From SAR202 cluster bacterium bin87 (GTDB lineage: Bacteria; Chloroflexota; Dehalococcoidia; Lucifugimonadales; UBA3495): 64,000 bases of DNA. The DNA lies in assembly GCA_002238825.1 (NCBI GenBank), contig MPNC01000005.1:124001-188000 (forward strand), given 5' to 3'. Within the stretch, counting starts at the first letter, position 1, and each line of letters starts with the position of its first letter. The position numbers and the translations under genes are program-made. Shown one piece after another: positions 1 through 7,873 of this stretch. Under the pieces are notes generated by a model. That model had not been told where the DNA came from. It searched no databases and worked only from the letters and a program-made list of their open reading frames with translations.

Positions 1-278
1 AGGTCATCGGGGGTGGATTCCCAGGCGGCATCGAGCTCAGCCGCGGGCACTTGCAGGCTGTCCAGATTGGCGCCGTCGAGGAGACTGGCGTAACGGCGGA
101 CAGCATCATCACCACCGGCGCGAACGTCGCGAAGCATCTGCAGGACTGAGGACTCCGGCGTCGCGTCGGCGCCGAAGAGGTCGCGGGTGCGTTGGAGAAC
201 AGGCTCGGGCAACGACGAGAGGTCCAGGGGGTCGATGCGGGTCAGAACCGATTCGGCGGCGGACAGCCCGCGCACCAT
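1..278 (-). CDS. hisD: Histidinol dehydrogenase, N-terminal fragment (cut by window edge)
   Basis: This is the first 92 or so residues of histidinol dehydrogenase, which oxidises L-histidinol to L-histidine in the last two steps of histidine synthesis. The ATG lies one base after the TAA of the upstream gene. The translation carries the N-terminal HisD pattern: a leading R-x-RT-RDLF segment, then LQMLRDVRAGGDDAVRRYA, equivalent to the 'ILxxVRxxGDxAL' region of the family. The catalytic and zinc residues lie beyond the window. Its place as the last visible gene of hisZ-hisG-X-hisD supports the call. Confidence 0.85.
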   Translation of the reverse strand, partial: MVRGLSAAESVLTRIDPLDLSSLPEPVLQRTRDLFGADATPESSVLQMLRDVRAGGDDAVRRYASLLDGANLDSLQVPAAELDAAWESTPDD

Positions 279-279
279 C

Positions 280-1041
280 TTAAGTCGCACTGAGATACTC
301 CCGGGCCTGGGCCTTGGTTTCGTCGATGACCCGCTGGCGGTAGGTTTCGATATGTTCGCGGGGGATCCGTTCGTACACACGCTCCAGACTCTGAGGCATA
401 TGCTCCAGGAATCCGTCCACGACCTGCTGCACATCGTCGTTTTCGCGGTACATGCGGTTGAGGGCGCGCTTGAGTCGTTCCCAGGTGAAATCCCAGCCGA
501 GAAGCCGGGCCACCCAACCACGCCACTCGTCGATCAGTTCGTCCTCGAGGAATTCCAGGGACGGCATCTGGTCCACCGCCGCAATGGCGTCGTTCTCAAC
601 CACGAGACGGGCATTTTCGTCGAGAACGACGCGGTCCATATCCAGTTGCAGCGCTCGGTCCCAGATGTGCGATTCAATTTCCGTGTCGGTGACACGGCTC
701 TCGGGAGCAAAGTGCGGGCGGAACATGGTGGTGATCCACATCTCGTCCGCAACCAGATGGCTCACGTAACCGAGAAGGAACGACCGTGTCTCGGGCGACA
801 AGCCGTTATCGGAGCCGGCCAACTGCGGGTGCAGTTCGAACATACGCTGGACGCTGGCGCCCACATGGGTCACCGACAGGTCGGAGAAGTGGGTGCGAGC
901 GCGGTCCCACTTGGTCATGGCGCGAATGTCGGGCGTAGTTGACCCGAGGTACGCGGCGCCGGGGTGGTCGTGGGCGTAACCCCAATCCAGCTCGATGGCT
1001 ACCTGCTGGCACAGGTAGATGTGCACGGGCAAGTTAGGCAT
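280..1041 (-). CDS. Zinc-dependent phospholipase C-fold protein in the his operon
   Basis: A 253-residue protein resembling the Zn_dep_PLPC family (PF00882). It starts PNLPVHIYL, then has GSTTPDIRAM near residue 34, a Trp-Asp-Arg-Ala-Arg-Thr-His segment, and FLLGYVSHLVADEMW near residue 90. The His and Asp residues in these blocks are the expected metal ligands. There is no signal peptide, so it probably acts in the cytoplasm and need not be a lipase. Its ATG overlaps the end of hisG by 8 bases (ATGCCTAA), and its stop sits one base before hisD, so it is translated with histidine genes. Its substrate is unknown. Confidence 0.7.
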   Translation of the reverse strand: MPNLPVHIYLCQQVAIELDWGYAHDHPGAAYLGSTTPDIRAMTKWDRARTHFSDLSVTHVGASVQRMFELHPQLAGSDNGLSPETRSFLLGYVSHLVADEMWITTMFRPHFAPESRVTDTEIESHIWDRALQLDMDRVVLDENARLVVENDAIAAVDQMPSLEFLEDELIDEWRGWVARLLGWDFTWERLKRALNRMYRENDDVQQVVDGFLEHMPQSLERVYERIPREHIETYRQRVIDETKAQAREYLSAT

Positions 1042-2053
1042 GGTAGGCGTCCTGCCCTTTCAGCGCGTCGACACGGTCCATAAAGCCGGCGAAGGCCTGG
1101 GACTCGCCCTTGAACAGGTACGATAACTGGGCTGCGGCGATATCGACGCCACCGCACTCACGCAGGTGCGAAACGACGTCCAGCAGGCGGTTCTTGCGGA
1201 TCAGCAGGGAGACGGCGTACCAGTCCTCCTCCTCGACGCTGAACACGCGGGCGACGGTGGGTCCCTGGATGCCGGCGATTTCGGGGCGCGCCAATATCAT
1301 GGCGCTGACGTCCTCGGCGGTACGGCCCTGGACGTTGGCGGTGATGCGGTAGTACGGGTCGGCGCGGAGGTGGGCTTCCAGCATCTCTGTGAACGAGCGT
1401 GCCAGTTCGAGGTCGTCGGGACAACTGGCGAGGGCGGACGGATTGGCTATGAGACAGGCCTGGGAGGTGAGGATCGTGCCGCCGTCCAGGGTCTTGAGGC
1501 GGTTTTCCCTGAGGGTTGTGCCGGTAGCGGAAAGATCTGCGATCAGATCGGCGTAGCCGGCGATGGGCGCGGCTTCCAGGGTACCGCTGGCCGGCACGAG
1601 GGTGAAGTAGTTGATGCCCCGCTCGAACAGGTAGCGGCGCAGGAGACGCGGATACTTGGTGGCGATGCGAAGCTGGCGACCGCGCTCGTGGAACTCCAGG
1701 GCCAGGTCGGCGAGGTCGTCGACGGATGTTACGTCAAGCCAGGAGTCGGGCACGGCCAGCACGTAGTCGCAGCCGCCGAATCCGAGGTCCTCCATGACGG
1801 GTATTACCGCGTCATCGTCGTGGCGGTATTCCATCATCCGGTCCAGGCCGGTGATGCCCATCTCAGCGCTGCCCTCTTCCACCTTGGTGGTGATGTCGGC
1901 GGTGCGCTGGAAGAGCACGTCGATGCCGGGCAGGGACGGGATGGAACCGGTGTAGCGGCGGGAGTTGGGCCGATTCACCTTGACGCCACAGGAGGCCAGG
2001 AACCTCATGGTGGGTTCGCCCAGTTCGCCGTCGCTAGGTATGACCAGTCTCAA
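1034..2053 (-). CDS. hisG: ATP phosphoribosyltransferase, long form
   Basis: HisG condenses ATP with PRPP, the first and feedback-controlled step of histidine synthesis. The 339 residues contain the substrate-binding core, the PRPP loop region EAAPIAGYADLIADLSATGT (about 160-179), and a C-terminal regulatory ACT-like domain (about 234-315) with GPTVARVFSVEEEDWYAV. That last domain marks the long, normally HisZ-independent, form. The start is TTG, preceded by CGGAG at about 7 bases. It follows hisZ by 15 bases and overlaps the next gene by 8. Having both a long HisG and HisZ is unusual. Confidence 0.9.
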   Translation of the reverse strand: MRLVIPSDGELGEPTMRFLASCGVKVNRPNSRRYTGSIPSLPGIDVLFQRTADITTKVEEGSAEMGITGLDRMMEYRHDDDAVIPVMEDLGFGGCDYVLAVPDSWLDVTSVDDLADLALEFHERGRQLRIATKYPRLLRRYLFERGINYFTLVPASGTLEAAPIAGYADLIADLSATGTTLRENRLKTLDGGTILTSQACLIANPSALASCPDDLELARSFTEMLEAHLRADPYYRITANVQGRTAEDVSAMILARPEIAGIQGPTVARVFSVEEEDWYAVSLLIRKNRLLDVVSHLRECGGVDIAAAQLSYLFKGESQAFAGFMDRVDALKGQDAYHA

Positions 2054-2068
2054 GGCGATGCTCCGTGT

Positions 2069-3478
2069 TTACACTGTTGCCGTCCGACGAAAATCGGAGC
2101 GCACGTCGTTTCCACCCACGTCCAAAACGGCTACACCTCCCTGCGCCCTGATGTCGGCGGCAGCGCGCAGAGCGGCGGCGTTGGACCCCTCGTCGTCTGG
2201 GGATATCAGGACGGAGTCGGGATCAGTTTCGGGCTCGTCGGCCGGCGGCATCGCGGACAGCAATGCTTCCACGGTGCAGGCGAAACCCAGGGCGGGCACG
2301 GGAGCCGGACCGCCGAGAGCGCGGGCCAGGGCATCGTACCGTCCGCCGCCGCCCAGAGAAGCGTCCGCGTCGCCCCGAACGATGTCGAAGATAATGCCGT
2401 TGTAGTACGCGATACCACGGGCCAGGGAGAAGTCTATCTCCAATCGTCGGGACACCGCGGGGTCTTCACCAATGAGGGAAGTCAATGCGATGAGCCGGTC
2501 GATGGATTGTGTGTCCGCGCCGGCAGCGGCAACGATGGACTGGGCCCGGGGCAGTGCGTGGGCTGGGTCGCCCTTGACGGAGGCGAGCTGACCGGCCAGG
2601 GCGAGGCCGCGTTTCACCGCGTCGGAGGCGTCGCCGCCGCGCAACTTGCGCAGCAGGCGGTCGACGATCTCATCGGGCGTGCGGCGGCCCAGGGGCATGT
2701 CTGCCGACGTGTTCCAGCGCATGAAACCGGCCAGGACGGAGCGTGCCGCGCCGTCGGGAAGACCCGTTACGGCTACGGCGAGGTGCTTCTCCTCGTCGGG
2801 GAGGCCGATACCGGAGACGACGTGGAGCTCAGCAGCCCGCTGCAAAGTCGCCGCGAGACTGTCGCCGCTTTCGCCGATACGGTTCATGTTGGCGACGATG
2901 AACTCGCGGGCGCGGTCGGACAGGCCAACGGTGTCCAGCACGCTGTCCAGCACATCGAGATCGGCCAAGCGGATGCGATAATCGGGGATGCCCAACTCCG
3001 CGGGGATTCCGGCAGCGAGGGTCAGTAGCTCGGCGTCGGCGAGGATGCTGTTGGAACCGACCAGCTCAGCGCCGACCTGGGTGAACTGGCCCGTGTCGGC
3101 GGCGCTGCCAGTGTCGTAGCGGAAGACCGGACCGCAGTATTGCCAACGAACCAACGGGGACTCGTCGCTGTGCCCGTGGATCTCCAGATAATGCCGCATT
3201 ATCGCCGAAGTGAACTCCGGCCGCAGGCTGATGGCGTTGGAGCCGGGGTCAACGAAGGAGTACATCTGCGAAGCCAGGTCGCCGCCGGATTTGCGCAGGA
3301 AAAGCTCGGTGGTTTCCAGCACCGGGACTTCCAGCGCCGAATAGCCGAAGCGGCCGATGAAATCGGCGAGGCGGCGCTCGACATCCTGCTTGCGCTGACG
3401 CGCACCGGCGTCGAAATCACGCATGCCGGGCAAGCGGCGCACCGGATTGGGGCGAACGGACGAAACGGCAGAAATCAT
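2069..3478 (-). CDS. hisZ: ATP phosphoribosyltransferase regulatory subunit (HisRS-like)
   Basis: About 469 residues of class II histidyl-tRNA synthetase fold. It has the motif 2 block RWQYCGPVFRYD (about 111-122), the HisA-like ARGIAYYNGIIFDI, and LGGGGRYDALA. The C-terminal anticodon-binding domain is only a remnant of about 45 residues, so it is unlikely to be a true HisRS. Its place directly upstream of hisG supports HisZ, the regulatory partner of ATP phosphoribosyltransferase. The chosen ATG has no clear Shine-Dalgarno; a GTG six codons upstream (3496) is the alternative. It is the first gene of the his operon. Confidence 0.8.
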   Translation of the reverse strand: MISAVSSVRPNPVRRLPGMRDFDAGARQRKQDVERRLADFIGRFGYSALEVPVLETTELFLRKSGGDLASQMYSFVDPGSNAISLRPEFTSAIMRHYLEIHGHSDESPLVRWQYCGPVFRYDTGSAADTGQFTQVGAELVGSNSILADAELLTLAAGIPAELGIPDYRIRLADLDVLDSVLDTVGLSDRAREFIVANMNRIGESGDSLAATLQRAAELHVVSGIGLPDEEKHLAVAVTGLPDGAARSVLAGFMRWNTSADMPLGRRTPDEIVDRLLRKLRGGDASDAVKRGLALAGQLASVKGDPAHALPRAQSIVAAAGADTQSIDRLIALTSLIGEDPAVSRRLEIDFSLARGIAYYNGIIFDIVRGDADASLGGGGRYDALARALGGPAPVPALGFACTVEALLSAMPPADEPETDPDSVLISPDDEGSNAAALRAAADIRAQGGVAVLDVGGNDVRSDFRRTATV

Positions 3479-3553
3479 CGGAGGATATTGTAGCACCTGC
3501 GCAGGCAGAATTGGCCAGAGCAGGGTTGGACGGACTGATCATTACCGGGCCGA

Positions 3554-3895
3554 CTACCGTACTACAGCGCGTTCCAATCGCGATAACCACTCTGCAAAAT
3601 GCAAGCACTCTGTGCGGATCGCGTGCAATCCGATTTCGGTGACAGCCGCGGGGCCAATAAGCGGCTTTTGATAACCGGGCAGCAAGGCCTCGATTCTTTT
3701 GGACGGCGCGGTTGTGGGAAAATCATTGATGTCTTCTGGAGTATCAAATAAAGCCCTGACTTGCTGGAACGATCCGGCCAAGTCCGGGCGGTCAATCGCT
3801 TGAGCGAACGCGTCGCAATCGCTGAACAGCATGGCCTCGAACTCGTGCATCATTACGTACGGGAGGAATCGACAGGGGTTGAAACCGGGCTCCAT
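3554..3895 (-). CDS. C-terminal half of a DUF4276 Toprim-like protein, split by a stop codon
   Basis: 113 residues reading from an ATG placed directly after an in-frame TAA, in the same frame as the upstream half. It opens with PGFNPCRFLPYVMMHEFEAMLFSD, the DUF4276 mid-family block, and continues with TAPSKRIEALLPGYQKPLIG and a helical tail. Together the halves make a normal-length DUF4276 protein with no frameshift. It may be made by reinitiation at TAAATG, or it may be the dead tail of a pseudogene. It ends well short of hisZ, with only about 75 bases of non-coding sequence between. Confidence 0.6.
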   Translation of the reverse strand: MEPGFNPCRFLPYVMMHEFEAMLFSDCDAFAQAIDRPDLAGSFQQVRALFDTPEDINDFPTTAPSKRIEALLPGYQKPLIGPAAVTEIGLHAIRTECLHFAEWLSRLERAVVR

Positions 3896-4249
3896 TTATT
3901 TGACCACATCGGCGAGCATGGATTGCTGAACATAGTCGCCCTTAGCGGATCGCTGGAGGTGCCCAGCTGCTGAGCGTCCCGGCCAAGCTCCCGGCCCATC
4001 TGCAGGCAAGCCATAAAAATCTACCAACGTAGTAACTAAAACCTCGGAGTCCTGGCAAAGGTGGTTGACGATGTCGCGGCGGGCTTCAGGCCAAGACCGT
4101 ATGCCTCCGCGGCGATGTCTCACTCGCTGTTTGCCGATCAGCCGGCTGCCGACCGCCAAATATCCCATCGAGTAAAGGTGAGGTCCGAGCAGACTGTTAA
4201 CGAAATTCTCCTCGGTTTGTCCCTCAACGAGGATCAGGAGCCGCGTCAT
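3896..4249 (-). CDS. N-terminal half of a DUF4276 Toprim-like protein, ending at a premature TAA
   Basis: 117 residues with the Toprim-like signature of DUF4276: MTRLLILVEGQTEENFVNSL at the start (the Glu of LVEGQTE) and VTTLVDFYGLPADGPG (Asp) near residue 80. In known DUF4276 proteins this region runs straight into the PGFNPRRFIPYVMMHEFE block; here a TAA intervenes and that block follows in frame. An upstream TTG at 4258 is an alternative start. The gene starts about 15 bases after the ATPase stop, so the two form a pair like split OLD-type ATPase/Toprim systems. Whether it is functional is uncertain. Confidence 0.6.
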   Translation of the reverse strand: MTRLLILVEGQTEENFVNSLLGPHLYSMGYLAVGSRLIGKQRVRHRRGGIRSWPEARRDIVNHLCQDSEVLVTTLVDFYGLPADGPGAWPGRSAAGHLQRSAKGDYVQQSMLADVVK

Positions 4250-4264
4250 CGATCGCAATCTTCG

Positions 4265-5320
4265 TCATTCACGGGCCGGCCGGCCGCCGATTTCATTCTT
4301 TTCCCACAATTCGCCCATGCTGTAGTCCTCGAGCCATGCAGCCAATCTTTCGGCGTCTAATCGTTCGAAAATCGCCTCACCGTGCACTCGATTCGAGACG
4401 ATCACATCATCCGGCTCGAAATGGTCCAGCAGAATAGGCGATTGGGTTGCCATGATCACCTGACTGTCTATCGAGGCCTGCTTGACCAACGACGCCAGCA
4501 GGGTAATGGCATAGGGGTGCAAGCCCAGTTCCGGCTCGTCCAACAGAAATACCGAAGGTTTAAGCCTTTGTGGCTGTAGCAGGACGGTTGCCAGAGCGAT
4601 AAATCTTAACGTGCCATCAGACAGTGCTGCGGCGTTGAAATAAGAGTCTGAACCTTTATGTCGCCATTCAAGAATTATCTTTTCTGGGTTCAACGCCTGT
4701 GGTGCTAAGTCGAAATCATCGAAAAACGGCGCCACCATCTGAACTGTTCGCCTAATTGTCCGATACGATTCGGGATGAATGGACTGAAGCAAAAATAGGA
4801 ATGCGGCCAAGTTGGAGCCATCGGTCCGTAGAGCGCGGTTGTCATACAAATCGCCCAACCTCTTCATTGGTGACGCCCGGCCAGTGTCGTGAAAATGATA
4901 CGGAACCCAAGGGTCAGTAATGCGGACGTCGCCGCTGGTAGATTCGTCGTCATATGCGGGTCTCCCGGTCATGTTGGATAGCGCGGATCTGCCAGTAACG
5001 CTTCTCCTCGAGAACGAATCGCCCGTTGTACCGGTGAGGACTAACTCGTACGCTTCACCGTCGTCAAAGATGATGGTCACCTCTAGTTGGTCGGTGGTGC
5101 GGGATCCGAAGTGGAGAATTCGATCGGCGCCACCGGATCTGGCGACGAATTCATGGATGCGGTCCCTAGCCACATCCCGTAGCAACGAGAACACCTCGAT
5201 GAAGTTGGACTTTCCGGAGCCGTTGGCCCCGACTAATACGTTGATAGGGTTGAGCTTGAGCCCTTCAAGTGCTTTGATGCTCTTGAACCCCCGGATTGTG
5301 ATCTCGTCTACTGCAGGCAT
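4265..5320 (-). CDS. AAA family ATPase (RecF/OLD/AAA_21-like), partner of the DUF4276 protein
   Basis: About 351 residues. From the ATG at 5320 it reads MPAVDEITIRGFKSIKALE, the opening typical of RecF/SMC-like ATPases, then Walker A GANGSGKS (about 31-38), an SDGTLRFIALATVLL signature, and Walker B/D-loop LLDEPELGLHP followed by an H-loop-like ATQSP. The possible longer frame to 5395 uses a non-ATG start and would run into the neighbouring SDR, so I reject it. Pairs of such an ATPase with DUF4276 recur in bacteria and are suspected defence modules. The surrounding DNA looks more AT-rich than its flanks. Confidence 0.8.
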   Translation of the reverse strand: MPAVDEITIRGFKSIKALEGLKLNPINVLVGANGSGKSNFIEVFSLLRDVARDRIHEFVARSGGADRILHFGSRTTDQLEVTIIFDDGEAYELVLTGTTGDSFSRRSVTGRSALSNMTGRPAYDDESTSGDVRITDPWVPYHFHDTGRASPMKRLGDLYDNRALRTDGSNLAAFLFLLQSIHPESYRTIRRTVQMVAPFFDDFDLAPQALNPEKIILEWRHKGSDSYFNAAALSDGTLRFIALATVLLQPQRLKPSVFLLDEPELGLHPYAITLLASLVKQASIDSQVIMATQSPILLDHFEPDDVIVSNRVHGEAIFERLDAERLAAWLEDYSMGELWEKNEIGGRPARE

Positions 5321-5334
5321 GACGGCACTGCCAA

Positions 5335-6117
5335 TTATGGATGGGCGTTCAGGCCGCCGTCGATGTAGACGGGCTGGCCGGAGGGGTAGTCGCAATGGGG
5401 TGAGCAGAGATAGACGAGCATGGCGGCCAGGTCGCGGGGATGGCCCTTGCGACGCATGGGCGTGTAGCGGACGAGGAGTTCCTCACGCTGGGTCTCTAAG
5501 GGGATGTCCTCGGCCGTTGACCAGCCGGAGCCGACGGCGTTGACGCGGATCTCAGAACGGCCCCATTCAACTGCCAGCGAGCGCGTGAGGGACAGGACTC
5601 CGGCCTGAGTCGCGCTGTAGGCGGAGCAGTTGATGACCGCGCGCTCGGCCAGGTTGGAGATGACGTTCACGATCCTGCCATACTTCTGGTCCAGCATGCG
5701 CCGACCCACAGCCTGGCTGAGCATGAAGGTGGCGCGGACGTTGCGGGCGTGGAGTTCGTCCCACTCGTCAAGGGAAATTTCAGCGGCGGGTTTGGCGAAA
5801 AAGCTGCGAGTGTCGTTCACGAGGATGTCGACCCGGGGATGCGTGGGGGCGCAAGCGTCGACGATGGCGGCGGCGCCGGCTGGCGTGTCCCAGCGTCCCA
5901 CGTGGCGAGCGGTCCGGCCCCCGGACACCGCAGACACGGCGTCGGCGATGACATCGGCAGTGGATTGGTGGCGAGCCACTGCGATCACCACAGCGCCGGC
6001 CTCGGCCAGAGCGGCGGCCAGGAAGGGCGCTTCGTCGCCGCCGGCCGACGCAACGATGGCGGTATGGCCGGAAAGGCTGAACTCGGACGGGAGGCGGGAC
6101 TGGGACGGGATTGCCAC
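5335..6117 (-). CDS. Atypical short-chain dehydrogenase/reductase (SDR) lacking the catalytic lysine
   Basis: 260 residues of SDR fold, but several key motifs are altered. The glycine-rich cofactor loop (normally TGxxxGxG) reads ASAGGDEAP, the NNAG motif reads NDTR, and the catalytic YxxxK reads YSATQ, so Lys is replaced by Gln (codon CAG). The C-terminal YPSGQPVYIDGGLNAHP is typical of the family. The likely start is a GTG inside a dispersed palindromic repeat (6110-6140); no ATG exists in frame upstream. It lies between a normal SDR and the ATPase. It may be a non-catalytic or altered-chemistry paralogue. Confidence 0.75.
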   Translation of the reverse strand: MAIPSQSRLPSEFSLSGHTAIVASAGGDEAPFLAAALAEAGAVVIAVARHQSTADVIADAVSAVSGGRTARHVGRWDTPAGAAAIVDACAPTHPRVDILVNDTRSFFAKPAAEISLDEWDELHARNVRATFMLSQAVGRRMLDQKYGRIVNVISNLAERAVINCSAYSATQAGVLSLTRSLAVEWGRSEIRVNAVGSGWSTAEDIPLETQREELLVRYTPMRRKGHPRDLAAMLVYLCSPHCDYPSGQPVYIDGGLNAHP

Positions 6118-6140
6118 GTCGCTATGCTCCTCGCAATGAC
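6110..6140. repeat. Single arm of a dispersed palindromic (REP-like) repeat
   Basis: This stretch matches, with few changes, the right arm of the palindromic element at 21284-21373, including the shared CACGTCGCT core and the GCTCCTCGC-AATGAC end. It overlaps the start codon of the atypical SDR. Confidence 0.6.
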
Positions 6141-6174
6141 GGATGGGTGACGGCTTTCAAGTGGAAACGAGGGG

Positions 6175-6984
6175 TTACGGTTCCAGGGCGGCAACGGGCG
6201 CATGGCCGGTGGGGGTGACGCCGGCTGCGAGGCCGGCGCCATCGAGAATGAACATCTCGCCGGTCATGTAGTCGGAGGCGCCGGAGGACAGGAAGACGGC
6301 GATAGGACCCAGATCCTCGGGCTTGCCCAGCTTGCCGGTGGGCAGAAAGTCGCCGGACTGGGGCAGGGTTCGATTGATCTCCGCGCCGGGGTCGATGGTC
6401 GGTATGAATCCGGGGACAATGCTGTTGGCCGTGATGCCATAGCGTGCGAGGCTGAAGGACAGCACGCGGGTCAGCTGGATGACGCCGCCCTTGGAGGTGC
6501 AGTACATGTAGATGTCGCGGCCACCGCGCAGCCCGAAGCCGGACGCTACGTTGATTATCTTGCCCTTGCCGGCGTCGGCCATGGGCTTGGCGGCGGCGCG
6601 CGCGCAGTAGAAGGCGCCGGAGAGGTTGACGGACATGGCCGCGTCCCAGTCGTCGTCGGTGATCTCCCAGATGGGTTTGAGGACGTTGTCCGCGACCATG
6701 GCTGCGTTGTTGATGAGCACGTCGACGCGGCCGAAGTGGGACATGGCGGCGTCGACCAGGGCATTGGCGTCGGACGATTTGGAGACATCGGTGGGCACGG
6801 CAATGGCGTCCTGGCCGGCGGCGATCACCTCGTCACGGGCAGCCTCAATGGGCCCGGCGCGCCGACCGGCAATGACCAGGTTGGCGCCCGAGCGGGTGAG
6901 GGCGCGCACCATTTCGAGGCCGAGACCGGTGCCGCCGCCGGTGATGACGACGACTTTGCCGTCGAGGTACAGGTTTTCAAGCAT
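6175..6984 (-). CDS. SDR family oxidoreductase
   Basis: 269 residues with a complete classical SDR set: TGGGTGLGL cofactor loop near residue 16, INNAA, a catalytic Ser in NVASG, YCTSK (YxxxK), and the C-terminal YMTGEMFILDGAG. It is probably an NAD(P)(H)-dependent alcohol or sugar dehydrogenase; the substrate cannot be read from sequence. The ATG at 6984 overlaps the birA stop by 8 bases (ATGCTTGA), so the two are translationally coupled. The longer frame to 7011 would lie deep in birA. Confidence 0.85.
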   Translation of the reverse strand: MLENLYLDGKVVVITGGGTGLGLEMVRALTRSGANLVIAGRRAGPIEAARDEVIAAGQDAIAVPTDVSKSSDANALVDAAMSHFGRVDVLINNAAMVADNVLKPIWEITDDDWDAAMSVNLSGAFYCARAAAKPMADAGKGKIINVASGFGLRGGRDIYMYCTSKGGVIQLTRVLSFSLARYGITANSIVPGFIPTIDPGAEINRTLPQSGDFLPTGKLGKPEDLGPIAVFLSSGASDYMTGEMFILDGAGLAAGVTPTGHAPVAALEP

Positions 6985-7780
6985 TGGCTGCGGGCGCTCC
7001 TTGGGCTGCACGGAGGGTAATGTCTCCGGCGGTGAGGGTCAACAATTCCCCGGCGTCGACACGGAGCAACAGGTTGCCGTGCTCGTCGATGTCCTCAGCG
7101 AGTCCGGTGTCGGTTGCGCCGTGGTGCGTCACTGTGACGCGCTGTCCGAGGGTGTCCAGCCAGCGGCGCCACTCGGCGATGGGAGAGCAGCCGCGGCGGA
7201 GGTCAAGATACAGGGCGTCCATGTGCTGGAGGATGCGGCGCAGCAGTTCCGAGCGGTCGATTTCGGATTCGGACGCGTGGTTCAGGCTGGTTGCGGTGGC
7301 GGAGATTTCGGGATCTGCGGCGACATCCAGGGCAATGTTCACGCCAATGCCGACTACCGCGTGCTGGACCCGGGAGCCGGACAGGGCGCTCTCGGCGAGG
7401 ATACCGGCTACCTTGCGTCCGTCGATCATGATGTCGTTAGGCCACTTGATGGTGGGATACAGGCCCGCCACCTGGCGGACCGCTCGGGCGACGGCGACGC
7501 CGGCCAGCGGACTCAGCAAGGGCAGCGCGTCCGGTTCCGGTCGGAAGAGAACGGAGAAGTAGAGGTTGCCGTCGTCGGAGATCCACCGCCGGCCCATGCG
7601 CCCACGGCTGGCGGTCTGGGTTTCGGCGACGACCACGGCGCCCTCATCGGCGCCAGCGCGGGCCCACTCCGCAACGTCGTCCATGGTGGAGCCAGTGGAC
7701 TGGTAATAGCGCACGCTCCGGCCGATTACGGCGGTGTACAGACCGGTGCGGAGCATTTGGGAGACGATGGAAGGGGGCAT
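6977..7780 (-). CDS. birA: Biotin--[acetyl-CoA-carboxylase] ligase (no HTH domain)
   Basis: 267 residues of the BirA/LplA catalytic fold. Key blocks are YYQSTGSTMDDV near residue 25, ETQTASRGRMGRRW (biotinyl-AMP loop, GRGRxGR-type), and KWPNDIMIDGRKVAGILAE with the conserved lysine. A short C-terminal SH3-like domain follows. The N-terminal DNA-binding domain of E. coli BirA is absent, so it is a pure ligase that charges biotin carboxyl carrier domains, not a repressor. It starts at an ATG and is coupled to the downstream SDR. Confidence 0.92.
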   Translation of the reverse strand: MPPSIVSQMLRTGLYTAVIGRSVRYYQSTGSTMDDVAEWARAGADEGAVVVAETQTASRGRMGRRWISDDGNLYFSVLFRPEPDALPLLSPLAGVAVARAVRQVAGLYPTIKWPNDIMIDGRKVAGILAESALSGSRVQHAVVGIGVNIALDVAADPEISATATSLNHASESEIDRSELLRRILQHMDALYLDLRRGCSPIAEWRRWLDTLGQRVTVTHHGATDTGLAEDIDEHGNLLLRVDAGELLTLTAGDITLRAAQGAPAANA

Positions 7781-7873
7781 AGGGATCTAACCGGCTTTGG
7801 AGCCAACGTGACGCTTTGGATCTGGGGTAATGTGTGCTGTTTCTCGACGCTAAGCGTGATCATCACCACCAAC

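Noticed and set aside
1166-3028. A 620-residue open frame antisense to hisG and hisZ
   Set aside because: It is a shadow of GC-rich coding sequence on the other strand, with no family motif and low-complexity translation.
2069-3478. Functional histidyl-tRNA synthetase
   Set aside because: The anticodon-binding domain is reduced to a remnant and the gene directly precedes hisG, which fits HisZ better.
3554-5320. PARIS or retron-type defence system
   Set aside because: The Toprim-like protein matches DUF4276, not the AriB family DUF4435, and no reverse transcriptase is present. It is better described as an ATPase/DUF4276 pair.
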